64,000 nt of DNA from Microtetraspora glauca (GTDB lineage Bacteria > Actinomycetota > Actinomycetes > Streptomycetales > Streptomycetaceae): NCBI GenBank assembly GCA_000721275.1, contig JOFO01000003.1, positions 124,001 to 188,000 of the forward strand, given 5' to 3'. A program made the translations under genes and the position numbers. Positions 56,431 to 64,000 of this stretch are shown one piece after another. A model generated the notes under the pieces. It searched no databases. It saw only the letters and a list, made by a program, of their open reading frames with translations, and was not told the DNA's origin. The first letter of the stretch is position 1; each line of letters opens with the position of its first letter.

Positions 56431-57945
56431 TCATTCGGCGGCGACGGCGATGGCCTCGCCGTCGACGTCCCTGAGGGGGGTCGTGCGGTCCGCGATCACG
56501 GCGTACACGGCGGCGCCGAGGATCGCGCCGACGAACCAGGAGAAGCCGGCGACGGCGTGGAAGGCGGGGAGCAGGGCGACGGCGACGGCGATGGCGGCGC
56601 TGGGGACGAAGGCGGCGACGGCGCGCGGGTTGAAGCCGTGGCGGTAGTGGTATTCGCCGGCGGGGTCCTCGGTGTAGAGGTCGGGGACGTTGACCTGGGA
56701 CTTTCGCAGCAGCCAGTAGTCGGCCATGATCACGCCGAAGAGGGGGCCGAGGAGGGCGCCGAGTCCGCCGAGGAAGTAGTTGACGACGACGGGGCTGTTG
56801 TAGAGGTTCCAGGGCAGGATGAGCAGGCCGATGACGGCGCTGACGACGCCCGCGCGGCGGAAGTTCAGCTTGCGGGGGAAGAGGTCGATGAGGGCGTAGA
56901 TCGGTGCGACGAAGTTGGCCAGCAGGTTGACCGCGACGGTGAGGGCGATGAGCGCCAGTGAGGCGATCACCAGGAGCGCCATGTTGGGGATGGTGCGGAC
57001 GATGTCGGTGGGGCTGGTGATGACGCGGCCGTCGAGGGTGAACTGGGCGCCGCTGAGGGCGACGACGATGACGGCGAAGAACAGCATGTTCACGGGGATG
57101 CCGATGACGTTGCCTCGGACGATGGAGGCGCGGCTCTTGGCGGAGCGGGTGAAGTCGCAGAAGTTCAGGACGAAGGTGCCGTAGATGACGACCCATAGGG
57201 CGGCGGCCTGGAGGATCTGGAGCCACATCTCGCCGCCGGTGAGCGGGGTGTCGGTGGAGAAGGAGATGGTGCCGCCGGCGCGGACGAACATCCAGATCGC
57301 GAGGGCGCACATGGTGATCAGGGTGGTGGGGGCGGCGAAGGCCATGTAGCGGCGGATCATCTGCATGCCGTAGCTGACGATGACGAGCTGGACGGCCCAG
57401 AGGGCGAGGAAGGTGATCCAGCCGAGGGCGGACTGGCCGAGGAAGGAGGTGTCGTCGAGGGTGCGCAGGCCGGGGAACAGGGCGAGGAGGAGGGCGCCGA
57501 GGACGGTGGAGGCGAGGTAGGTCTGGATGCCGAACCAGGCGATGGCGACGATGCCGCGGACGGCGGCGGGGATCTTGGCGCCGCGGATGCCGAAGGCGAT
57601 GCGGCTCATGACCGGGAAGGGGACGCCGGTCTTGTGGCCCATGAAGCCGGAGAGGGTGAGCAGGAGGAAGAGGAGGACGGAGGCGAGGACGAAGGCGGCG
57701 AGGATGCCCCAGACGTTGAGGCCGAGGGCGAAGAGGCCGATGGCGAAGGCGTAGTTGCCGAGGCTGTGGACGTCGTTGGCCCAGAGGGTGAAGACGTTGT
57801 AGGCGCCCCAGCGCCGGCCTTCCTTCTTGGTGGGGGCGAGGTCGTAGGTGTAGAGGACGGAGCTGGCGGTTGCGGTGTCGGGAGCGTCGGGGTTCCCGGT
57901 GTCGTTTCCGGGTCCGGTGGGCCGGGTGGCGTCCACGGCAGTCAT
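56431..57945 (-). CDS. NCS1-family nucleobase/hydantoin permease
   Basis: A 504-aa sodium- or proton-coupled permease with 12 predicted transmembrane segments. The N-terminal KKEGRRWGAYNVFTLWANDVHSLGNY region (held here as RRWGAYNVFTLWANDVHS) is typical of the Mhp1/allantoin/cytosine branch; GVPFPVMSRIAFGIRG and NFCDFTRSAKS are also conserved. Imports hydantoins, allantoin, uracil or cytosine. It heads the operon with the racemase. An HrdB-like promoter and a GGAA/TTCC operator cluster lie just upstream. Confidence 0.93.
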   Translation of the reverse strand: MTAVDATRPTGPGNDTGNPDAPDTATASSVLYTYDLAPTKKEGRRWGAYNVFTLWANDVHSLGNYAFAIGLFALGLNVWGILAAFVLASVLLFLLLTLSGFMGHKTGVPFPVMSRIAFGIRGAKIPAAVRGIVAIAWFGIQTYLASTVLGALLLALFPGLRTLDDTSFLGQSALGWITFLALWAVQLVIVSYGMQMIRRYMAFAAPTTLITMCALAIWMFVRAGGTISFSTDTPLTGGEMWLQILQAAALWVVIYGTFVLNFCDFTRSAKSRASIVRGNVIGIPVNMLFFAVIVVALSGAQFTLDGRVITSPTDIVRTIPNMALLVIASLALIALTVAVNLLANFVAPIYALIDLFPRKLNFRRAGVVSAVIGLLILPWNLYNSPVVVNYFLGGLGALLGPLFGVIMADYWLLRKSQVNVPDLYTEDPAGEYHYRHGFNPRAVAAFVPSAAIAVAVALLPAFHAVAGFSWFVGAILGAAVYAVIADRTTPLRDVDGEAIAVAAE

Positions 57946-58064
57946 CTGGGGCCCTCGCGTGTTCTCGGGGCCGCGGCGGGGTGACCGTGGGGGTGCGCTG
58001 CGACGGGGGGTGCGGCGCGTGACGGGGTTCCGGGGCGGCCGGTGGAGGTGACGGGCGGCAGGGG

Positions 58065-58129
58065 TTTCCGTGAAGTGGAAGTTTCCTTCCGCCGGACAGA
58101 ACGTAGTTTTCGCCCGGAGGACCCGTCAA
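58065..58129 (-). promoter_or_regulatory. Promoter and probable operator of the permease-racemase operon
   Basis: On the minus strand TTGACG (58129-58124), 18 nt, then TACGTT (58105-58100). Directly downstream, 58065-58090 holds nested TTCC/GGAA palindromes (TTCCGTGAAGTGGAA and GGAAGTTTCC). A repressor bound there would block the start. IclR-type AllR regulators of purine-ring catabolism use TTCC/GGAA sites, which fits the cargo. Confidence 0.6.
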
Positions 58130-58171
58130 GAGCTCCAGAGCCGCCACTTCCGACTTGTGCGGACGCACGAG

Positions 58172-58210
58172 AGGACCCCGCCACCGAGGTCTGGTGGCGG
58201 GGTCCTTTTT
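58172..58210. terminator. Hairpin terminator downstream of pyk
   Basis: A 14-bp perfect stem (58172-58185 with 58193-58206) and 7-nt loop, with TTTTT at 58206-58210 on the plus strand. It lies 33 bp past the pyk stop and upstream of the permease promoter. Confidence 0.8.
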
Positions 58211-58242
58211 GGTATACCGTCGCGGTCGCAGGTCGCCGCGGG

Positions 58243-59670
58243 TCAGCCGAGCGGGTCTCCGATGCGGTGCACCCGGACCAGGTTCGTCGAGCCCGAAACA
58301 CCAGGCGGGGAACCGGCCGTGATCACCACGACGTCGCCCTTCGCGCAGCGTCCGATCCGCAGCAGTTCCTCGTCCACCTGGGCGACCATCGCATCCGTGG
58401 ACTCGACGTGCGGGCCGAGGAAGGTCTCGACGCCCCACGTCAGGTTGAGCTGCGAGCGGGTCGCCGGGTCCGGGGTGAACGCCAGCAGCGGGATCGGCGA
58501 GCGGTAGCGCGAGAGCCGCCGCACGGTGTCGCCGGACTGGGTGAAGGCGACGAGGAACTTCGCGCCGAGGAAGTCGCCCATCTCGGCGGCGGCCCGGGCG
58601 ACCGCGCCGCCCTGGGTGCGCGGCTTGTTCCGCTCGGTCAGCGGCGGCAGCCCCTTGGCGAGGACGTCCTCCTCGGCGGCCTCCACGATCCGGCTCATGG
58701 TACGGACGGTCTCGACCGGGAAGCGGCCGACGCTGGTCTCGCCGGAGAGCATCACCGCGTCCGTGCCGTCGATGACGGCGTTGGCCACGTCGGAGGCCTC
58801 GGCGCGGGTGGGGCGGGAGTTGTCGATCATCGAGTCGAGCATCTGGGTGGCGACGATGACCGGCTTGGCGTTCCGCTTGGCGAGCTTGACGGCGCGCTTC
58901 TGGACGATCGGGACCTGCTCCAGCGGCATCTCGACGCCCAGGTCGCCGCGGGCGACCATGATGCCGTCGAAGGCGGCGACGATCTCGTCGATGTTCTCGA
59001 CCGCCTGCGGCTTCTCGATCTTGGCGATGACCGGGAGGCGGCGGCCCTCCTCGTCCATGATCCGGTGGACGTCCTCGATGTCCCGGGCGGAGCGGACGAA
59101 GGAGAGGGCGATGACGTCGGCGCCGGTGCGCAGCGCCCAGCGGAGGTCCTCGACGTCCTTCTCGGAGAGGGCGGGGACGGAGACGGCGACGCCCGGCAGG
59201 TTGAGGCCCTTGTGGTCGGAGACCATGCCGCCCTCGACGACCCGGGTGTGCACGCGGGGGCCGTCGACGGAGACGACCTCCAGGGTGACCCGGCCGTCGT
59301 CGACGAGGATGCGCTCCCCGGCGGTGACGTCGCCGGCGAGGCCGGTGTAGGTGGTGCCGCAGCCCTCGCGGTCGCCCTCCCGGGGTTCGACGGTGAGGGT
59401 GAACGCGTCGCCGCGTTCAAGGAGTACGGGTCCCTCGCGGAAGCGGCCGAGGCGGATCTTCGGGCCTTGAAGGTCGGCGAGGACGCCGACGCTGCGGCCG
59501 GTCTCGTCGGCCGCCTTGCGGACCCGCTGGTACCGCTCCTCGTGCTCGGCGTAGGTGCCGTGGCTGAGGTTGAGGCGGGCCACGTCCATGCCGGCCTCGA
59601 CCAATGCCTTGATCTGGTCGTATGTCGCGGTGGCGGGTCCCAGGGTGCAGACGATTTTCGCTCGGCGCAT
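58243..59670 (-). CDS. pyk: Pyruvate kinase
   Basis: Converts phosphoenolpyruvate and ADP to pyruvate and ATP. The 475-aa protein begins MRRAKIVCTLGPAT and has NLSHGTYAEH, LADLQGPKIRLG, the active-site IAKIEKPQAVENID with the catalytic Lys, and MVARGDLGVEMP for metal binding. The C-terminal allosteric domain is complete. Leaderless: TAGGCT (59682-59677, minus strand) lies 6 nt before the ATG. An inverted repeat CAACAAC-N13-GTTGTTG (59725-59751) upstream may be an operator. Confidence 0.97.
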   Translation of the reverse strand: MRRAKIVCTLGPATATYDQIKALVEAGMDVARLNLSHGTYAEHEERYQRVRKAADETGRSVGVLADLQGPKIRLGRFREGPVLLERGDAFTLTVEPREGDREGCGTTYTGLAGDVTAGERILVDDGRVTLEVVSVDGPRVHTRVVEGGMVSDHKGLNLPGVAVSVPALSEKDVEDLRWALRTGADVIALSFVRSARDIEDVHRIMDEEGRRLPVIAKIEKPQAVENIDEIVAAFDGIMVARGDLGVEMPLEQVPIVQKRAVKLAKRNAKPVIVATQMLDSMIDNSRPTRAEASDVANAVIDGTDAVMLSGETSVGRFPVETVRTMSRIVEAAEEDVLAKGLPPLTERNKPRTQGGAVARAAAEMGDFLGAKFLVAFTQSGDTVRRLSRYRSPIPLLAFTPDPATRSQLNLTWGVETFLGPHVESTDAMVAQVDEELLRIGRCAKGDVVVITAGSPPGVSGSTNLVRVHRIGDPLG

Positions 59671-59817
59671 GAGGCGAGCCTAGGGCCTTACCCATCAGTA
59701 GCCGGTGGGTCCGGCATGACTACTCAACAACCTTCCCATGAAACGTTGTTGACAAGACTTGAATCTGTGCGCCGGAGTGCTCCGATGAGCGTTTTCCGCG
59801 CCCCGGGAGCCGTCGTC

Positions 59818-60501
59818 TCAGAGTGCGGGCGGCAGCATCGTGAAGCGTGCGACGACCTCGGCGGTCACCGTCCGGCGCTGCGGCGCGAGGTCCAGCGCGG
59901 GGGCCGCGCCCGCCTCCTCCGCCGCGTACCCGACGGCCAGCGGATGGAAGCCGCCGCCCCTCGGCACGCCCGCCTCCGGCAGTCCGGCGTCCGACAGTTC
60001 GAGGAGTGAGCCGAGCGAGGTGCCGAGCGCCTCCGCGTAGGACCGGGCCCGCCGCACGGCCTCCGCCACCGCGAGCCGGCGGGCCTCGGCGTACGCCTCC
60101 GAGTCCGGGCGCAGCTCCCACCACGGCCCGTCCACCTCCGTCTGGTCCCGGTCCGCGAGGGCCGGCACCAGTTCGCCGAGGACCGTGAAGTCGGTCAGCT
60201 CGACCGTGATCCGGACCTGTCCCCGGTAGGCGCGGACCTGCTCGCCGCGCTGCCGGCGGGACTGCTCGGGGGCGATCGAGAAGCCTCCGGTCTCCAGCTT
60301 CCGCACCGCCTCCCCGCGCGCCCTGATGAGGTCGAGGACCTCGGCGTTGCGGCGGGTGAGGTCGGCGAGGACGGCGGCGCGGTCGGTGCCCCGGGCGGAG
60401 ACGGCGAGCCAGAACCGGGCCAGTTCGGGCTCGACTTCGAGGCGGCCCTCGCCCCGGACCGTCACCTGCGGCGCCTGGGGGGTGGGGTGGGTGTGCGTCA
60501 C
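59818..60501 (-). CDS. SIMPL-domain (DUF541) protein
   Basis: A 227-aa protein of the SIMPL/DUF541 family. PQVTVRGEGRLEVEPELARFW at the N-terminus (held here as VTVRGEGRLEVEPELARF) and AVAEAVRRARSYAEALGTSLG are the family's two conserved regions. Oligomeric, function unclear; the name comes from a mammalian signalling partner. No signal peptide is present, unlike many DUF541 proteins, so it is likely cytoplasmic. GTG 60501 is chosen for GGAGGAG 6 nt upstream; an ATG 33 nt earlier has no ribosome site. Confidence 0.88.
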   Translation of the reverse strand: MTHTHPTPQAPQVTVRGEGRLEVEPELARFWLAVSARGTDRAAVLADLTRRNAEVLDLIRARGEAVRKLETGGFSIAPEQSRRQRGEQVRAYRGQVRITVELTDFTVLGELVPALADRDQTEVDGPWWELRPDSEAYAEARRLAVAEAVRRARSYAEALGTSLGSLLELSDAGLPEAGVPRGGGFHPLAVGYAAEEAGAAPALDLAPQRRTVTAEVVARFTMLPPAL

Positions 60502-60649
60502 GGCGGGCTCCTCCGGTCCGGGAATCGGTGGCATACGAACACTTTCCCACTCCGTAACCCGAAAGAGCTGTTCCGGCAGGGGCGTCTGAGCCAGAATCTA
60601 CGCGCGTTGTGCACCTGCGACAGCGCCACGGACACCGAGGAGTACACAC

Positions 60650-62449
60650 ATGCCGCTGAACCGCCGGACCTTCCTGGAGAGCTCCGCCGCCCTCGGAGCC
60701 GGGGCCGCCCTCACCGCCGGGACCGCCGCCCCCGCCGCCGCGGCCCAGGAACGCCGGCCCAAGCCGGCCAAGCGGTACTCCTTCACCGTCATGGGCACCA
60801 CCGACCTGCACGGCAACGTCTTCAACTGGGACTACTTCACGGACAAGGAGTTCGACGACAAGGCCCACAACGACGTCGGCCTCGCCAAGATCTCCACCCT
60901 GGTGAACCGCGTCCGCGCCGAGCGGGGCCGCCGCAACACCCTCCTCATCGACGCCGGCGACACCATCCAGGGCACCCAGCTCTCGTACTACTACGCCAAG
61001 ATCGACCCGATCACGCAGGCCGGCGGCCCGGTCCACCCCATGGCCCAGGCCATGAACGCCATCGGCTACGACGCCGCCGCGCTCGGCAACCACGAGTTCA
61101 ACTACGGCATCCCCGTGCTGCGGAAGTTCGAGGAGCAGTGCGACTTCCCGCTGCTCGGCGCCAACGCGCTCGACGCGAGGACGCTGCGCCCCGCCTTCCC
61201 CCCGTACAGCATCCACCGGCTGCGCACCCCGCACGGCAAGGACGTCCGGGTCGCGGTGCTCGGCCTGACCAACCCCGGCATCGCCATCTGGGACAAGGCC
61301 AACGTCACCGGCAAGATGGTCTTCCCCGGCCTGGAGGAGCAGGCCGCGAAGTGGGTGCCGAAGCTGCGCTCGATGGGCGCCGACGTCGTGGTCGTCTCCG
61401 CGCACTCCGGCTCCAGCGGCACGTCCTCCTGGGGTGACCAGCTCCCCCACGTCGAGAACGCCGCCGGCCTCGTCGCCGAGCAGGTCCCCGGCATCGACGC
61501 GATCCTCGTCGGCCACGCCCACACCGAGATCCCCGAGTACCGGATCGCGAACAAGGAGACCGGCAAGGAGGTCGTCCTCTCCGAGCCGCTGAAGTGGGGC
61601 CAGCGCCTCACCCTCTTCGACTTCGACCTGGTGTGGGAGAAGGGCCGCTGGACGGTGGAGAAGGCCGCCGCCCAGGTCCTCAACTCCAACACCGTGGAGG
61701 AGGACCCGGAGATCACCGGCCTGCTCGCCGACGAGCACCGGAAGGTCGTGGCGTACGTCAACACCGTCATCGGCACCTCCACCACCGCCATGACCACGGC
61801 CGACGCGCCGTGGAAGGACGAGCCGATCATCGACCTGATCAACGTCGTCCAGGCCGAGACGGTGAAGGCGGCGCTGGCCGGCGGCCCGCACGCCGCCCTG
61901 CCGGTGCTCTCCCAGGCGTCCTGCTTCTCCCGGACCGCCCGCATCCCGGCCGGCGAGATCACCATCAAGGACGCCGCCGGGCTCTACCCCTTCGAGAACA
62001 CCCTGGAGGCCCGCCTGATGACGGGCGCCCAGCTGAAGGAGTACCTGGAGTACTCGGCGAAGTACTACGTCCAGACGCCGGCGGGCGCCCCCGTCGACAC
62101 CGCGAAGCTCACCAACGCGGACAACACCCCGGACTACAACTACGACGCCGTGTACGGGCTCGCCTACGAGATCGACATCGCCAAGCCGGTGGGGCAGCGG
62201 ATCACCGGCCTGACCTTCGAGGGCAAGCCGCTCGACCCGGCCGCGAAGTTCGTCCTCGCCGTCAACAACTACCGCGCCAGCGGCGGCGGCGCGTTCCCGC
62301 ACGTCGCCAAGGCCGAGCAGCTGTGGGCGAACTCCGACGAGATCCGCAACACGATCATCCAGTGGGTGCAGGCCAAGGGCACGGTCGACCCCGCGCAGTT
62401 CGCGTCGGTGGACTGGAAGCTGACCCGGGACGGCGTCCCGGTCCTCTAG
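60650..62449 (+). CDS. Exported bifunctional metallophosphatase/5'-nucleotidase
   Basis: A 599-aa cell-surface nucleotidase. A Tat signal (NRRTFLESSAALGAGAALTA) precedes the calcineurin-like phosphatase domain: TTDLHGN, IDAGDTIQGT, GNHEFNYG, VSAHSG and GHAHTEIP supply the two-metal site (residues 40-300). The C-terminal 5'-nucleotidase domain (about 340-590) binds nucleoside via NNYRASGGGAFPH. It releases phosphate and nucleosides from external nucleotides or 2',3'-cyclic nucleotides. A moderate GAGGAG ribosome site precedes the ATG. It ends only 3 bp from the convergent siderophore gene, with no terminator between. Confidence 0.94.
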   Translation: MPLNRRTFLESSAALGAGAALTAGTAAPAAAAQERRPKPAKRYSFTVMGTTDLHGNVFNWDYFTDKEFDDKAHNDVGLAKISTLVNRVRAERGRRNTLLIDAGDTIQGTQLSYYYAKIDPITQAGGPVHPMAQAMNAIGYDAAALGNHEFNYGIPVLRKFEEQCDFPLLGANALDARTLRPAFPPYSIHRLRTPHGKDVRVAVLGLTNPGIAIWDKANVTGKMVFPGLEEQAAKWVPKLRSMGADVVVVSAHSGSSGTSSWGDQLPHVENAAGLVAEQVPGIDAILVGHAHTEIPEYRIANKETGKEVVLSEPLKWGQRLTLFDFDLVWEKGRWTVEKAAAQVLNSNTVEEDPEITGLLADEHRKVVAYVNTVIGTSTTAMTTADAPWKDEPIIDLINVVQAETVKAALAGGPHAALPVLSQASCFSRTARIPAGEITIKDAAGLYPFENTLEARLMTGAQLKEYLEYSAKYYVQTPAGAPVDTAKLTNADNTPDYNYDAVYGLAYEIDIAKPVGQRITGLTFEGKPLDPAAKFVLAVNNYRASGGGAFPHVAKAEQLWANSDEIRNTIIQWVQAKGTVDPAQFASVDWKLTRDGVPVL

Positions 62450-62452
62450 ACC

Positions 62453-63865
62453 TCAGTGCTCCACGAGAGGCGTCAGCTTCCGTTCCTGGGACGGGATGCT
62501 CGGCGCCTCTCGCGCGTCCAGGCCGAAGCTGGTGAAGGCGGTCCGGCGCGGCAGCGGGTACGGCTCCTTCCCGGTGACCGCGTTGAGGATCACCGCGCTG
62601 CGCCAGGCGGCGAGACCCAGGTCGGGGGCGCCCACGCCGTGCGTGTGGCGCTCCGCGTTCTGCACGTACACGGAGCCGGTCACCGACGGGTCGAGGACCA
62701 GCCGGTACCGCTCGTCGATCCGCGCCCGGCCCGCCGAGTCGTGCCGCAGGTACGGGTCGAGGCCGGCGAGCATCCGGTCGACCGGGCGCTCGCGGTAGCC
62801 GGTGGCGAGGACCACGGCGTCCGTGGTGAGGCGGGAGCGGCTGCCCTGCTGGACGTGCTCCAGGTGCAGTTCGACCTGCGTGGTGGCGACCCGGCCCGCC
62901 GTGCGGACCCGGACGCCGGGGGTGAGGACGGCGTCCGGCCAGCCGCCGTGCAGGGTGCGGCGGTACAGCTCGTCGTGGATGGCGGCGATGGTCTCCGCGT
63001 CGATACCCTTGTGCAACTGCCACTGCCGGGGCACCAGTTCACCCCGGACGGGCTCGGGCAGGGCGTGGAAGTAGCGGGTGTAGTCGGGCGTGAAGTGCTC
63101 CAGGCCCAGCTTCGAGTACTCCATCGGCGCGAACGCCTCGGTGCGGGCGAGCCAGCTGATCCGCTCGGCGCCGGCCGGCCGGGCCCGGAGCAGGTCGAGG
63201 AAGACCTCGGCGCCGGACTGGCCGGAGCCGATGACGGTGACGTGCCCGGCGCGCAGCAGCGCCTCGCGGTGGGTCAGGTAGTCGGCGGAGTGGAAGACGG
63301 GGACGCCGGGGGCGTCGGCGAGCGGGCGCAGCGGTTCGGGGACGTACGGCTCGGTGCCGACGCCGAGGACCACGTTGCGGGTGTAGGCGCGGCCGAGGGC
63401 GGCGGCCTCGCCGTCGGGGTCGAGCTGGGTGAAGTCGACTTCGAACAGCTTGCGTTCGGGGTTCCAGCGGACGGAGTCGACCTGGTGGCCGAAGTGGAGT
63501 CCGGGCAGCCGCTCGCTGACCCAGCGGCAGTAGGCGTCGTACTCGGCGCGCTGGATGTGGAACTTCTCGGCGAAGTAGAAGGGGAAGAGGCGTTCGCGGC
63601 TGCGGAGGTAGCTGAGGAAGGACCAGGGGCTGGCGGGGTCGGCGAGGGTCACCAGGTCGGCCAGGAAGGGGACCTGGAGGGTGGCGCCGTCGATGAGGAG
63701 ACCGGGGTGCCAGTGGAAGGCGGGGCGCTGCTCGAAGAAGGTGGCGGCGAGTCCGCCGGGGACGCCGTGGGCGAGGGCGGCGAGCGAGAGGTTGAACGGG
63801 CCGATGCCGACGCCCACCAGGTCGTGCGGGCGGTCGAGGTCCTGCTGGGGGGTGCTGCCGGTCAT
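62453..63865 (-). CDS. Lysine/ornithine N-monooxygenase family (siderophore synthesis)
   Basis: A 470-aa FAD- and NADPH-dependent N-hydroxylase that makes the hydroxamate precursor of a siderophore. FAD motif GVGIGPFNLSLAAL (residues 18-31), substrate-side LQVPFLADLVTLADP, NADPH motif VIGSGQSGAEVF (near 210) and ATGYR near 375. The type is that of IucD (lysine) and DesB (cadaverine). The ATG overlaps the upstream decarboxylase stop by 4 nt, so the amine is probably cadaverine or a diamine. It runs 40 residues longer than typical DesB. The rest of the locus lies to the right of the window. Confidence 0.92.
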   Translation of the reverse strand: MTGSTPQQDLDRPHDLVGVGIGPFNLSLAALAHGVPGGLAATFFEQRPAFHWHPGLLIDGATLQVPFLADLVTLADPASPWSFLSYLRSRERLFPFYFAEKFHIQRAEYDAYCRWVSERLPGLHFGHQVDSVRWNPERKLFEVDFTQLDPDGEAAALGRAYTRNVVLGVGTEPYVPEPLRPLADAPGVPVFHSADYLTHREALLRAGHVTVIGSGQSGAEVFLDLLRARPAGAERISWLARTEAFAPMEYSKLGLEHFTPDYTRYFHALPEPVRGELVPRQWQLHKGIDAETIAAIHDELYRRTLHGGWPDAVLTPGVRVRTAGRVATTQVELHLEHVQQGSRSRLTTDAVVLATGYRERPVDRMLAGLDPYLRHDSAGRARIDERYRLVLDPSVTGSVYVQNAERHTHGVGAPDLGLAAWRSAVILNAVTGKEPYPLPRRTAFTSFGLDAREAPSIPSQERKLTPLVEH

Positions 63866-64000
63866 CGGTCGGTGTCGCCTTCCGCGAGTTCCACGAGGGA
63901 GATGAGCTGGGCCAGGTCGTCGGGGGTGGTGTGGGGATTGAGGAGGGTGGCCTTGAGCCAGAGCCGGCCGTCCGCCTCGGCGCGGCCGAGGACGGCCTGG
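63862..64000 (-). CDS. Partial pyridoxal-dependent decarboxylase (3' end)
   Basis: Only the last 45 codons are in the window. They read GRLWLKATLLNPHTTPDDLA near the end, the C-terminal signature of DesA-like lysine or diaminobutyrate decarboxylases (group II, PLP). The stop overlaps the monooxygenase ATG by 4 nt (ATGA). Together they form the first two steps of an NRPS-independent hydroxamate siderophore pathway (amine production, N-hydroxylation). Confidence 0.8.
   Translation of the reverse strand, partial: QAVLGRAEADGRLWLKATLLNPHTTPDDLAQLISLVELAEGDTDR

Noticed and set aside
58172..58210. A terminator for an unseen plus-strand gene, because its T-run is on that strand
   Set aside because: No plus-strand gene ends upstream; the symmetric stem sits just past pyk and serves it.

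Overview
This is a very GC-rich chromosomal window with near-universal G/C at third codon positions, strong GGAGG-type ribosome sites mixed with many leaderless starts, a chaplin gene, mycothiol-type enzymes, an ANTAR regulator and a LivKHMGF operon. All of this points to Streptomyces or a close relative. The order uvrA ... uvrB ... ogt ... coaE ... rpsA ... polA ... livKHMGF ... ANTAR regulator ... pyk matches, from memory, the conserved core around SCO1958-SCO2014 of S. coelicolor. It is therefore mostly vertically inherited backbone with a few accessory inserts.

Layout. 1-7.4 kb: a left-edge partial gene, a Rieske lipoprotein, uvrA, a mycothiol-dependent isomerase-like protein, an MBL-fold hydrolase and an MHS-type transporter. 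7.4-14.5 kb: terC behind a probable yybP-ykoY manganese riboswitch, a TerD/ATPase-like fusion, terD, uvrB and an MHYT membrane sensor. 14.7-22.4 kb: ogt with a 33-bp tandem duplication at its 3' end, an MFS exporter, a cupin, the pseudouridine catabolic pair psuG/psuK-like, a uridine-kinase-like protein lacking the Walker lysine, an SDR/MerR pair, and two proteins of unknown function. 22.5-28.5 kb: a long chaplin with a sortase signal, a SWIM/Snf2 pair and small membrane or secreted proteins. 28.5-36 kb: a TPR protein, coaE, a PAC2 protein, rpsA, a methyltransferase and hrpB. 36-47.3 kb: a DUF3068 protein with a 46-aa gene beside it, a secreted lytic transglycosylase, a DUF4184 protein and a serine hydrolase that overlap tail to tail through a 24-bp repeat, polA, an FdhF/YdeP oxidoreductase and a thioesterase. 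47.3-54.6 kb: livKHMGF and the ANTAR regulator. 54.7-64 kb: an atypical tRNA, an HTH-LAGLIDADG protein, a hydantoin-type permease/racemase operon, pyk, a SIMPL protein, an exported 5'-nucleotidase and the start of a hydroxamate siderophore locus.

The most interesting signal is regulatory. Seven promoters in the window match, exactly or closely, the LexA-independent DNA-damage promoter RecA-NDp (TTGTCRGTG-N8-TANNNT, the PafBC-type motif known from mycobacteria). They precede terD (a perfect match), uvrB, ogt, polA, the Snf2/SWIM pair, the MBL hydrolase and the FdhF oxidoreductase. If real, this ties the poorly understood TerD proteins and the Snf2-SWIM pair to excision repair, alkylation repair and DNA polymerase I in one damage regulon. 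Other notable points are a class-I-shaped tRNA with a CAA anticodon next to an HTH-LAGLIDADG gene that keeps both catalytic aspartates, and the 287-bp two-strand coding overlap built on tandem repeats. No CRISPR array, insertion sequence, rRNA or prophage was seen.
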